From contig NZ_RBCI01000002.1 in NCBI RefSeq assembly GCF_003628535.1, positions 682,001 to 746,000 of the forward strand: a stretch of 64,000 bases of DNA, in the 5' to 3' direction. Shown here piece after piece: positions 24,892-33,123 of the stretch. Below the pieces are notes generated by a model that was not told the origin of the DNA, searched no databases, and was given only the letters and a program-made list of their open reading frames with translations. This stretch comes from Flavisolibacter nicotianae (GTDB lineage Bacteria > Bacteroidota > Bacteroidia > Chitinophagales > Chitinophagaceae). The translations under genes and the position numbers were made by a program. The number at the start of each line of letters is the position of its first letter. The first letter of the stretch is position 1.

Positions 24892-25992
24892 CTACACCAG
24901 CTTGTACATTTTTCCCGGCTGGGTTTGCACTACGCCTTGCAGTTCCAGGTTGAGGATGGCAGCGGCCACAGTGCTGCTGCTTAGTCCACTGGCGGCGTTG
25001 ATCTCGTCGATATGAAGGGTTTCTTTGCCCTGTAAAAGCTGCAGGATGTTTTCTTCTTCCGGCGAAAGTTCGATGAACAGTTCCCGCTGCTTTTTGGCCT
25101 TTGCTTTTGTTTCCTTCCATCCCATGACGTCCAGCAGTTCGTCGGCATCGGTAAGTAGAATCGCTTTGTTGTATTTGATCAGGTGATTGCAACCCGAACT
25201 TGTCTTGTCGGTGGTTCGGCCGGGCACGGCAAACACGTCGCGGTTGTAGGCATCAGCCAGTTTGGCCGTAATCATGCTGCCGCCTTTGGTGGCTGTTTCT
25301 ACCAGGATGGTCGCATCGCTCATCCCAGCCACAATGCGGTTGCGCAGCGGAAAGTTGTGTTTATCGGGTTGGGTGTTGTGAAAGAATTCCGTCAGGATGC
25401 CGCCACCGGCCGCGATCATTTCTTTGGCCAGGGCCGCGTGCTGTGAAGGATAGATCTTGTTCAGGCCATGGCCGACCACCCCGATTGTGGGCAGGTTGTT
25501 TTTCAGCGCCGCTTTGTGCGCAATGGCATCAATGCCAAACGCCAGCCCGCTGATCACGGTGATGTTTTGCGCGGCGAGATCGTGCACCAGTTTTTCCGTA
25601 AACTGTTTGCCGTAATCGGTGTTGCTACGTGTGCCCACAATGGCAAGGATTTTCGATGCATTCAGGTCGGCTGAGCCTTTGAAAAAAAGAAGGGTCGGCG
25701 AGTCGTAGCAATTGAGCAGGCGTTTCGGATAGGTTTCGTCGGTTAAAAAAAGCGGTGTGATCTTGTATTTCTCAATAAATCGCAGCTCCGTTTCCGCCAG
25801 GTGAAAATCATTGAAGCTTTTGATGCTTTTTGCACGCACTTCACCAATGCCTTCGATCTTTTCGAGCGACGATTGTTTGGCTTTGAAAATGGATGCGGCG
25901 TCGCCGAACTGCTGAACCAACACCTTTGCATGAACATCGCCGATGTTGGGAACAAGTGTCAGGGCTAATTGATAAAGCAGTTCGGAGTGCAT
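24892..25992 (-). CDS. dprA: DNA-processing protein A
   Basis: A 366-residue protein that loads RecA on incoming single-stranded DNA during natural transformation. An N-terminal helix-hairpin-helix region (VPNIGDVHAKVLVQQFG) is followed by the Rossmann-like domain with IVGTRSNTDYGKQFTEKLV, ISGLAFGIDAIAHKAAL and NRIVAGMSDATILVE, and a C-terminal winged helix (about 300-366: LHIDEINAASGLSSSTVAAAILNLEL). Length and motifs are normal. The upstream TATCTTAC is a poor promoter match. Presence does not prove competence. Confidence 0.95.
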   Translation of the reverse strand: MHSELLYQLALTLVPNIGDVHAKVLVQQFGDAASIFKAKQSSLEKIEGIGEVRAKSIKSFNDFHLAETELRFIEKYKITPLFLTDETYPKRLLNCYDSPTLLFFKGSADLNASKILAIVGTRSNTDYGKQFTEKLVHDLAAQNITVISGLAFGIDAIAHKAALKNNLPTIGVVGHGLNKIYPSQHAALAKEMIAAGGGILTEFFHNTQPDKHNFPLRNRIVAGMSDATILVETATKGGSMITAKLADAYNRDVFAVPGRTTDKTSSGCNHLIKYNKAILLTDADELLDVMGWKETKAKAKKQRELFIELSPEEENILQLLQGKETLHIDEINAASGLSSSTVAAAILNLELQGVVQTQPGKMYKLV

Positions 25993-26028
25993 GGGTTAGA
26001 AGACAGGGAGTGGTAAGATAGAAAAAAA

Positions 26029-26049
26029 CTGTCATCCGTCATCTGGCAT
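26029..26049 (-). repeat. 7-bp-periodic array after hicA
   Basis: Immediately after the hicA TAA on the minus strand: ATGCCAG, ATGACGG, ATGACAG, three consecutive heptamers. Confidence 0.45.
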
Positions 26050-26256
26050 TTACTTTCCGGTTTCTGTCATTTTGGGGATTTCAAGTTGTTTGCAAATCAA
26101 ATCACACAAGTTTTTATCCAATTGATTATGCCTTGGGACAGTTGTCTTTTTTTTGTTTGTTTGATTTTGCTAAACATCGTGCTTGCCGCCATGTCGGTGC
26201 AGAAAGCAGTTATTATTGGCAAGATGCTGAAGAAAACGATTTCTTTTTATCGACAT
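26050..26256 (-). pseudogene. hicA: HicA-type toxin with premature TAG
   Basis: The minus-strand frame from ATG 26256 reads MSIKRNRFLQHLANNNCFLHRHGGKHDV, then TAG (26170-26172, codon 29), then QNQTNKKKTTVPRHNQLDKN...LICKQLEIPKMTETGK and TAA at 26050. Both halves are in the same frame and together match the whole HicA fold (mRNA interferase; the His in GGKH is the expected catalytic residue). TAG most likely replaced a Tyr codon. The ATG overlaps the hicB stop (TGATG), the usual coupling. Only a 28-residue fragment would normally be made, so the toxin is predicted inactive unless the stop is read through. Confidence 0.8.
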
Positions 26257-26459
26257 CAGGCGATCGTTAAGTCTTCTTCCAAAACGATATTTTCAAGGCT
26301 CTTATCCTGCTGCATATCTTCAAGATAAAGCCGCAGTGCATCCAAAACGTTTTCCCTTGCTTCTTCGATTGTTTCCCCTTGAGTCAAAACTGCAGGGATT
26401 TCCTTTATTGTACCAATAAAATAGTCATCTCCTTTTACAATGGCGATCGTCAGTTTCAT
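26256..26459 (-). CDS. hicB: HicB-type antitoxin, short form
   Basis: A 67-residue protein MKLTIAIVKGDDYFIGTIKEIPAVLTQGETIEEARENVLDALRLYLED.... The pattern of a beta-sheet followed by GETIEEARENVLDAL is the partial RNase-H-like fold of HicB. No C-terminal DNA-binding domain is present, so self-repression through a helix-turn-helix is unlikely. It is intact although the overlapping hicA gene carries a nonsense codon. Gene order here is hicB then hicA, in one transcript on the minus strand. Confidence 0.8.
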   Translation of the reverse strand: MKLTIAIVKGDDYFIGTIKEIPAVLTQGETIEEARENVLDALRLYLEDMQQDKSLENIVLEEDLTIA

Positions 26460-26471
26460 AAAACTAATTTA

Positions 26472-28385
26472 CTATTTCTCCAGTACCCTTAGTTCTGTCC
26501 GCCGGTTCTGTGCCCGGCCGGCCTCCGTCTTGTTATCCGCTACCGGCTTGGTGGCGCCAAATCCTTTCGCAACCAGCCGTGTGCCTTTGATGCCTTTTGT
26601 GACCAGGTAATTCACCACGGCATAGGCCCGTGCCTGGGAAAGTTTTTGGTTATCGACGGCGCTGCCCACGTTGTCGGTATGGCCTTCCATCTGGATTTTC
26701 ACCGTTGGGTTGTCCTGCAGGAACTGCACCACTTTGTCCAGCTCCACTTCTGATTCGGACTTGATGTCGAATTTATTGGTTTCGAAGAACAGGTTGCGCA
26801 ACACGATGCCGGCCTGCACTTCGATCGGCTGCAGCGGGATGTCTTTCTGATAGGTGGAGTCGGCGGCTTTATTTTTCAGCGAATAGTTGTCGGAATAAAA
26901 CAGGTAGCCTTTCCGGTTCACGTTGAAGGCGTAATCTTTCCCAACCGGAAGCGTGATCAGGTAATTGCCGGTTTCGTCGGTTTGCAGTTTGGAAATGGTT
27001 TGCTTCGAGGCAAGGTCAATCAATTCAACCGACGAAGGAAGACCGGCGTTGGTCTTGCTGTCGAAAACCTTTCCTTTCACCCAAAGCGTTTTTGCCGGAC
27101 GTACATCTTCCCGTAATTCGAACGAGTAAATATCGAGCCCGCCCTTGCTGTCGCTGCGATCGCTGGCGTAGTAAGCGCTTTTGCCGTCGGCGGCGATGAA
27201 CAAGGAGCCTTCGTGCTCAATGGTGTTGATCGGGTAACCAAGGTTTTCGGGTTTGCCCCATTTGCCGTCGGCGCCTTTCCGCACCACGAAAAGGTCTTCG
27301 CCGCCATAACCAGGCAGGCCGTTCGACGCAAAGAACATGGTCTGGTTATCGGCATGGATAAACGGCGTGGACTCATCCCCCGGGGTATTGATGCCGGGGC
27401 CCAGGTTTTCGGGTTCGCTCCAGCGTCCGCTCGAAAGCAAATGCGCCACGTAAATATCACTGCCACCCAATCCGCCGGGACGGCGGCTGGCAAAGTATAG
27501 ATCGCGTTTATCCGGTGAAAGACAGGGCTGCGATTCCCAGTCTTCGGTATTGACCTTGTTCCCTAAATTGAAAGCCGGTGACCAGCCATCGGGTGTTTTG
27601 TACGAAATATAAATGTCGCAGCTCCCCTGGCCGTCGGGGCGGTTACAACCGGTGAACACCAGCCAGTTGCCATCCTGCGAAATGTTTTGGGCCCCTTCGT
27701 TTTGCTGCGTGTTGATGGCGCCGGGCAGTCGTACTGCTTTGTTCCAGGTATTGCCCTGTTTTTCGCTGGCAAAAAAGTCTTCGTTGAAGCTGTTGACCCT
27801 GCGGGTGAATACCAGGAGCTTCCCATCAATCGGCATTGACGGGAAATATTCCAGCTCGGCCGAGTTGACGGCATCACCGAGGTTTTGCGGTGCAAAAACA
27901 TAGTTCCGGACCGGGTGCGTTTTGGCATAATCGACGGCAAACTGGTAATTCTTTTGCCTGTATTCGGCGGATTTTTTCGTGGTGGGATGTAGGTTCGGTC
28001 TTGCCAGAACGGTGTTGATTACCTGGAGTGCTTTTTCAAAATCGCCCTTGCCGGCCAGGTTGATGGAATAAGGCAGGAGGTAGTCGACCGTATACGCCGC
28101 ATCGAGGGCAATGGCCTTTTCGTAGGTGGACACACTTTGGTTATAATCTTTTAGCTGGCCATAGATACCGGCAAGAGAGAGATAGGCATCGATGTAGTGA
28201 TCGTCACGACCGATGGCCTGCTGCAGCAAAGCGATCGCCTCCTGGTATTTGGCCGCATCTGCCAGTTCCAGTGATTTTTCGTAAAGTGCGACCGCTTTTT
28301 TGTCCACTTTGGTGAGGTCGTTTTGTGCGGAAGCGGCAAAGAACAAAAACAGGAAACAGGCAAAAAGGGTGACGCGGTTCTTCAT
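26472..28385 (-). CDS. TPR-PD40-OmpA family envelope protein (PorE-like architecture)
   Basis: A 637-residue protein. Signal peptide (MKNRVTLFACFLFLFFAASA), TPR repeats (about 25-160: AVALYEKSLELADAAKYQEAI), a PD40/WD40-like beta-propeller (about 190-420, repeated LYFASRRPGGLGGSDIYV-type blades), a carboxypeptidase-regulatory-like domain (about 430-510), and a C-terminal OmpA peptidoglycan-binding domain (FETNKFDIKSESEVELDKV, MEGHTDNVG, AKGFGATKPV). The same domain order is found in PorE of the type IX secretion system, but PorE is a lipoprotein and this has no lipobox, so it may be another member of this multi-copy family. Stands alone between hicB and queE. Confidence 0.88.
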   Translation of the reverse strand: MKNRVTLFACFLFLFFAASAQNDLTKVDKKAVALYEKSLELADAAKYQEAIALLQQAIGRDDHYIDAYLSLAGIYGQLKDYNQSVSTYEKAIALDAAYTVDYLLPYSINLAGKGDFEKALQVINTVLARPNLHPTTKKSAEYRQKNYQFAVDYAKTHPVRNYVFAPQNLGDAVNSAELEYFPSMPIDGKLLVFTRRVNSFNEDFFASEKQGNTWNKAVRLPGAINTQQNEGAQNISQDGNWLVFTGCNRPDGQGSCDIYISYKTPDGWSPAFNLGNKVNTEDWESQPCLSPDKRDLYFASRRPGGLGGSDIYVAHLLSSGRWSEPENLGPGINTPGDESTPFIHADNQTMFFASNGLPGYGGEDLFVVRKGADGKWGKPENLGYPINTIEHEGSLFIAADGKSAYYASDRSDSKGGLDIYSFELREDVRPAKTLWVKGKVFDSKTNAGLPSSVELIDLASKQTISKLQTDETGNYLITLPVGKDYAFNVNRKGYLFYSDNYSLKNKAADSTYQKDIPLQPIEVQAGIVLRNLFFETNKFDIKSESEVELDKVVQFLQDNPTVKIQMEGHTDNVGSAVDNQKLSQARAYAVVNYLVTKGIKGTRLVAKGFGATKPVADNKTEAGRAQNRRTELRVLEK

Positions 28386-28449
28386 GAAATGAAGATAGCC
28401 AAGTCTCGCTTTTTACAGGGGGAGAACGAAAGTTTTTTAACGTTTACCG

Positions 28450-29100
28450 CTACGGCACATGAATGTACTTGTGAATTTGCAGCGACAGTTGCCATTGCGG
28501 GTTGGCCTTGATGTAGTCTACAATCAGCGGCGTTACCTGGTCGGCTTTCGACCATTCGGGTTGGAGAAACAACCTGCACGACGGCGATACCTGTGCCGCC
28601 CATTTTTCGGCCCAGGCAAAATCGGATTTATGAAATATCACCACTTTTAGCTCGCTGGCATGCGGCACAACGTCGGGTAATGGCGCCTTGAATTTTTTGG
28701 GGGAAAGCGTGATCCAGTCCAGTTCACCCGAAAGGGGCGAAGAGCCGGAGGTTTCAATGTGGACCCGCAGGCCGGCCTGGTGCAGGGCATGCGTCAATGC
28801 CGCCAGGTCGTGAAGCAGGGGCTCGCCGCCGGTGATCACCACGATTTGTGCCGGTGTTGTCTTTACCATATCCACGAGGCTTTGCACGGCGTAGAGCGGG
28901 TGCCTGTCGGCCTCCCAGCTTTCCTTTACATCGCACCAGACACAGCCCACGTCGCAGCCGGCAAGGCGAATGAAATAGGCCGCCTTGCCCTGGTGCACGC
29001 CTTCTCCCTGGAGGGTATAAAAATGTTCCATCACCGGCAACAGGCCTTCGCTGCTGCCGGTGGATAATGTTGCTTTTTCCTGTATGCTCGCTTCCTTCAT
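28450..29100 (-). CDS. queE: 7-carboxy-7-deazaguanine synthase (radical SAM)
   Basis: A 216-residue radical SAM enzyme of queuosine/7-deazaguanine synthesis. The N-terminal motif FYTLQGEGVHQGKAAYFIRL is diagnostic, followed by the 4Fe-4S motif CDVGCVWC (Cys49, Cys53, Cys56, CxxxCxxC) and ITGGEPLLH. A GTG at 29119-29121 overlaps the folD stop (TAGTG) and would extend the N-terminus by seven residues, so a coupled GTG start is a real alternative to ATG 29100. Other queuosine genes are not in the window. Confidence 0.92.
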   Translation of the reverse strand: MKEASIQEKATLSTGSSEGLLPVMEHFYTLQGEGVHQGKAAYFIRLAGCDVGCVWCDVKESWEADRHPLYAVQSLVDMVKTTPAQIVVITGGEPLLHDLAALTHALHQAGLRVHIETSGSSPLSGELDWITLSPKKFKAPLPDVVPHASELKVVIFHKSDFAWAEKWAAQVSPSCRLFLQPEWSKADQVTPLIVDYIKANPQWQLSLQIHKYIHVP

Positions 29101-29120
29101 TGTCGTTGAATCAGTCTTCA

Positions 29121-30023
29121 CTAGTGGATGCTCTCACCCTGGTCTTCGTAATGTTTGATGGCACAGGCGCGGAAGGTGTTTTTCATCAGGGCTGCGATGG
29201 TCATTGGTCCTACACCGCCGGGAACAGGCGTGATGTACGAACATTTCGGGGCCACGTTTTCGTAGTCCACGTCGCCGCTGATCCGGAAGCCACTTTTTTT
29301 GGAGGCATCCGGAACCCGGGTGATACCCACATCAATCACTACCGCGCCGTCTTTTACCATGTCAGCGGTTACAAAACCCGGTTTGCCCAGTGCCGCCACG
29401 AGGATGTCGGCCGTTTGGCAAATTTCTTTTAGGTTCACGGTGCTTGAATGGCAAATGGTCACGGTGCAGTTGCCGGGATAACCGGCGCCGCTGAGCAAAA
29501 TGCTCATTGGCCGGCCCACGATATTGCTGCGGCCAATCACCACGGCATGCTTGCCCTTTGTTTCGATTTTATAATGCTCCAGCATCAGCATAATGCCGTG
29601 TGGAGTGGCCGGCACAAATGTGGGTTGTCCCAGCACCATGCGGCCGACATTGTTCGGGTGAAACCCATCCACGTCTTTCGCCGGGTCGATGGTGTTGATC
29701 ACTTCGTCGTCGGAAATGTGTTTGGGCAGCGGCAGTTGCACCAAAATGCCGTCCACATCCGGGTCGGTATTCAACTCGCGGATCATTTCCAGCAATTTCA
29801 ATTCGGTAATGTTTTCTTCCAGTCTGATGAGCGTTGATTTAAATCCTACTTCCTGGCAGGCTTTCACCTTGGAGGCAACATAGGTTTCGCTGGCGCCGTT
29901 GTTTCCTACCAAAACCGCCACCAGGTGCGGAACGGGATTACCCCGGGAGGAAAGCTGTGCGACCTCGATTTTCAGCGAATCCTTGATGGCCTGCGCGGTC
30001 TCTTTTCCATTCAAAACTTGCAT
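29121..30023 (-). CDS. folD: Bifunctional methylenetetrahydrofolate dehydrogenase/cyclohydrolase
   Basis: A 300-residue enzyme of one-carbon metabolism. Motifs: [17 protein letters not shown] (substrate Tyr and Lys), [35 protein letters not shown] and [15 protein letters not shown], all as in active FolD. ATG 30023 is selected because a perfect promoter box lies at 30028-30035, which excludes the longer upstream frame. It is the first gene of a folD-queE transcript. Confidence 0.97.
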   Translation of the reverse strand: MQVLNGKETAQAIKDSLKIEVAQLSSRGNPVPHLVAVLVGNNGASETYVASKVKACQEVGFKSTLIRLEENITELKLLEMIRELNTDPDVDGILVQLPLPKHISDDEVINTIDPAKDVDGFHPNNVGRMVLGQPTFVPATPHGIMLMLEHYKIETKGKHAVVIGRSNIVGRPMSILLSGAGYPGNCTVTICHSSTVNLKEICQTADILVAALGKPGFVTADMVKDGAVVIDVGITRVPDASKKSGFRISGDVDYENVAPKCSYITPVPGGVGPMTIAALMKNTFRACAIKHYEDQGESIH

Positions 30024-30027
30024 GGCG

Positions 30028-30035
30028 CAAAGATA
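30028..30035 (-). promoter_or_regulatory. -7 box of folD promoter
   Basis: TATCTTTG (perfect TAnnTTTG), four bases from the folD ATG. Confidence 0.65.
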
Positions 30036-30130
30036 GGTGGATGCCATTTGCCGCCGGTGGTTCTAACATTCCTTTGAGAGGATACGAATTAAACATTTCT
30101 TTATTATATTAGAAGAACCAATTGCTTTGG

Positions 30131-30943
30131 GTGAAAAAACTACTGCTTCTTCCTCTACTTTTATCTGCTTCGATTGCCGGTGGACAAATGGCCCGCTTTC
30201 CCGCTCATTGGGGATTAGCAGGCCTTGCGGCTTACAGCAACCGGTTTGCCGATGTGTTTTCGGCTGTCTCCAACCAGGCGGCTTTGGCGGCTGTCAAAAA
30301 ATTCTCGGCCGGTGTTTCCGGCGAGCGCCGGTTTCTGCTGAAGTCGCTGAATGTTTCTTCTGTGGCCCTTGCACTGCCTACCGGCTCCGGGAATTTTGGT
30401 TGGCGCGCCGATTACGCCGGCAACCAGGCCCTGAATGAAACGACGCTTGGTCTTGCTTACGCCAGGAATGCGGGCAGCAAGATAGCCCTGGGCGTTCAAT
30501 TCAATTACACAGGCCTGAAAGCAAGTGGCTACGGGTCTGCGTCCGCTCTCACGTTCGATCTATCGGTCCTGTGCCATCTCGGCACACAGTGGAATGCCGG
30601 CTTTCACGTCTACAACCCGCTGGGCAATGGATTTGGAAAAGAAAGCACCGAACAACTGCCCTATGTTTACGCGGCCGGCCTGGGCTACGACATTTCGCCA
30701 CAGGTTTTTTTGGGTGTCGAGGCGGAAAAAATGGAAGGATGGCCACCCGGCATCAACACGGTTATACAGTACCGTCCTGCCGATCAGTTGTTTGCCCGGC
30801 TGGGCCTGCGGTCGGCTACGGCTGTTTTTGCCTTCGGCTTCGGGGTGCAACTGAATCGTGTCAGGTTAGAAGCGTTGGCTTCCCTGCATCCTTACCTGGG
30901 AACCACTCCCGGGTTGTCCATTCTTTATGCTCCATTGGAATGA
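30131..30943 (+). CDS. PorV/PorQ-like outer-membrane barrel protein
   Basis: A 270-residue protein with a signal peptide (VKKLLLLPLLLSASIAGGQ). The segment GLAAYSNRFADVFSAVSNQAALA resembles the conserved early motif of the PorV/PorQ branch of FadL-like barrels (asymmetric DxFSxxxNxAGLA pattern). Alternating strands follow (FGWRADYAGNQ, IALGVQFNYTGLKA). The start is probably GTG 30131; a TTG three codons earlier is possible. It overlaps the next gene by four bases (ATGA), so the two form one operon and may form one outer-membrane complex. A type IX secretion link is inference only. Confidence 0.7.
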   Translation: MKKLLLLPLLLSASIAGGQMARFPAHWGLAGLAAYSNRFADVFSAVSNQAALAAVKKFSAGVSGERRFLLKSLNVSSVALALPTGSGNFGWRADYAGNQALNETTLGLAYARNAGSKIALGVQFNYTGLKASGYGSASALTFDLSVLCHLGTQWNAGFHVYNPLGNGFGKESTEQLPYVYAAGLGYDISPQVFLGVEAEKMEGWPPGINTVIQYRPADQLFARLGLRSATAVFAFGFGVQLNRVRLEALASLHPYLGTTPGLSILYAPLE

Positions 30944-32943
30944 AAGGGGTTTTCGTCATACTATTCTTATTGGTAGCGGCAATGGGCTTTTCGCAGGACG
31001 TACCGCCTGTAACCGAGCAGCAACTGGAAAACCTGGGCGATGAAGCTCCCGAGGATGATGCCTTCCTGCAACAACTCGTTTTTTACCGGAACAACCCGCT
31101 CAACCTGAATACGGCAACTCCCGAAGACCTGTACGCCTTGCGGCTGCTGAACGAACTTCAGGTGCAAAGTCTGGTGCGCCACCGGCAGCTTTTCGGCAAA
31201 CTGCTCTCCATTTATGAACTGCAGGCGGTGCAGGGCTTCGACCTTCAGACCATCCGGAAACTGCTCCCCTTTGTTTTTGTAGGAGAAGCACAATCGATAG
31301 GGGAGGCGCTGACTACCCGCCTGCGAAACGGCAGCCAGTCGGTACTTTTTCGCCTGGGCCGGGTACTTGAAAAGGCGAAAGGCTACGATACAACCCGAAA
31401 AACACATTATCTCGGCGATCCTTACCGGATGCAATTGCGCTATACCTACCAATATAAAAACCTACTCTATTACGGTGTAGTAGCAGACAAAGACGCCGGG
31501 GAGCAATTTTTTCGCGGAGCGCAACGATGGGGCTTTGACTTTTACTCGGTTCATCTTTTTGCCCGCAATCTTGGAAAGCTGAAGGCGGTTGCCCTTGGCG
31601 ACTATGTTGTGAACCTTGGCCAGGGGCTTACGCAATGGCAGTCCATGGGATTTGGCAAAAGTTCGGAAGTACTGGCGGTGAAACGGCAGGCGCCTGTTCT
31701 GTTGCCCTACCGGTCGGCAGGTGAGTTCAATTTTAACCGTGGCGCTGCGGCAACGGCGCAATGGGGCGCCTGGGAGGCGACCACGTTCGTGTCGTATAAA
31801 AAGTTTAGCGGCAACCGGGTAGCCGATTCGGTGGAGCGCTTTACCTCGTTCGGAACGTCGGGCTATTACCGCACGCCATCCGAAGTCGAAGACCGGTACC
31901 GCCTTTCTGATTTTTCCGCAGGAGCGAACTTCTCTTACAACCGCACCAGCCTTAAAGTGGGTGCCAACGCAGTTTTTCACCGGTTTTCGCAGCCGCTGCA
32001 AAAAAGTGCTGAGCCCTATAACCTGTTTGCCTTTTCGGGAACGACCCTGCTTTTGGGGAGCGTGGATTATAGTTATACCTATAAGAATGTCCACTTTTTT
32101 GGCGAGGCTGCTGTCAACGGGGAACGCCGTATTGCCCTGGTGCAGGGCGCCCTGGTCAGCATGGATCCGAAACTTGATCTTTCTTTCCTGTTCCGTAAAA
32201 TTCAAAAAGACTACAGTGCGCCGTTCGGAAATGCCTTTACAGAAAGCGCCCTGCCCGCCAACGAAACCGGTTTTTATGCAGGGATTCAACTCAGGCCTTC
32301 TGCCGCCTGGCTGGTATCGGCCTATGCCGATGTATACCATTTCTCCTTTCTCCGTTACCGGATTAGTTCCCCGGCAAGGGGCCGCGACTTCCTGGTCGGG
32401 CTGAGCTATGCGCCAAACAAAACTTTCGGCGCCTACCTGCGGTTTCGCGGCGAAAGCAAGCCGCTTGATCCGGCGGTTGGGGTCATCCGGACTCCAGAAC
32501 TCCAGACACGAAAGAACCTGCGGCTGCATTTTTCCCTTGAACCCCATCGCGGCCCTTCTGTCAAAGGCAGGCTGGAAAAGACCTGGTTTCTGATGGACGG
32601 CAAACGGGAAGAGGGATTTTTGTCGTTTGCCGAGACGGCGATTCGACCCGGGACAAAATGGAGCGGCCAGCTACGCCTGCAATATTTTCAAACCAGCAGT
32701 TACGATACCCGTATTTATGCCTATGAAAGCGATGTGCTCTACAGTTTTTCCATCCCGGCTTTTTTCGACAAGGGACTTCGCTACTATATTAATATCAACT
32801 GGCACCCGGCAAAACGGTGGATCTTCTGGACACGTTTTGCCCAAACACTCTACGCGGGAAGAGGCACTGTCGGTTCAGGTTTGGACGAAACCGAGGGCCA
32901 CCGCCGAACCGAGGTAAAAGCACAGGTTCAGTATCGCTTTTAG
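30940..32943 (+). CDS. Helix-hairpin-helix domain fused to outer-membrane barrel
   Basis: A 667-residue protein: signal peptide (MKGVFVILFLLVAAMGFSQ), then about 110 residues with two ComEA-like helix-hairpin-helix units (LNLNTATPEDLYALRLL and FGKLLSIYELQAVQGFDLQTIRKL), then a long beta-strand-rich barrel region ending in aromatic strands (KAQVQYRF, terminal Phe). HhH units normally bind DNA backbone, so their placement on the periplasmic or surface side of a barrel is unusual. DNA uptake is a tempting idea (dprA is in the window) but the domain could equally serve protein contacts. Co-translated with the PorV-like gene. Confidence 0.75.
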   Translation: MKGVFVILFLLVAAMGFSQDVPPVTEQQLENLGDEAPEDDAFLQQLVFYRNNPLNLNTATPEDLYALRLLNELQVQSLVRHRQLFGKLLSIYELQAVQGFDLQTIRKLLPFVFVGEAQSIGEALTTRLRNGSQSVLFRLGRVLEKAKGYDTTRKTHYLGDPYRMQLRYTYQYKNLLYYGVVADKDAGEQFFRGAQRWGFDFYSVHLFARNLGKLKAVALGDYVVNLGQGLTQWQSMGFGKSSEVLAVKRQAPVLLPYRSAGEFNFNRGAAATAQWGAWEATTFVSYKKFSGNRVADSVERFTSFGTSGYYRTPSEVEDRYRLSDFSAGANFSYNRTSLKVGANAVFHRFSQPLQKSAEPYNLFAFSGTTLLLGSVDYSYTYKNVHFFGEAAVNGERRIALVQGALVSMDPKLDLSFLFRKIQKDYSAPFGNAFTESALPANETGFYAGIQLRPSAAWLVSAYADVYHFSFLRYRISSPARGRDFLVGLSYAPNKTFGAYLRFRGESKPLDPAVGVIRTPELQTRKNLRLHFSLEPHRGPSVKGRLEKTWFLMDGKREEGFLSFAETAIRPGTKWSGQLRLQYFQTSSYDTRIYAYESDVLYSFSIPAFFDKGLRYYININWHPAKRWIFWTRFAQTLYAGRGTVGSGLDETEGHRRTEVKAQVQYRF

Positions 32944-33123
32944 CCTGATAATCATGCATGTACTATATTTTTTATGCGACATAGAAAAGCAAATTTTTTT
33001 TGGCGGTGTTAAAAAAAACATAACTTGTCGCAGCAAAAATGGGAAAACTACTGTCTCTTATTCATTCTTTAACCCGCAGGACCTCACCCTGCATTTATGC
33101 ATTTTAACTCAAAAAAAAAGTAC

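Noticed and set aside
26086-26328. Plus-strand hydrophobic frame over hicA/hicB
   Set aside because: Antisense to both HicA and HicB, whose family motifs are clear on the minus strand.
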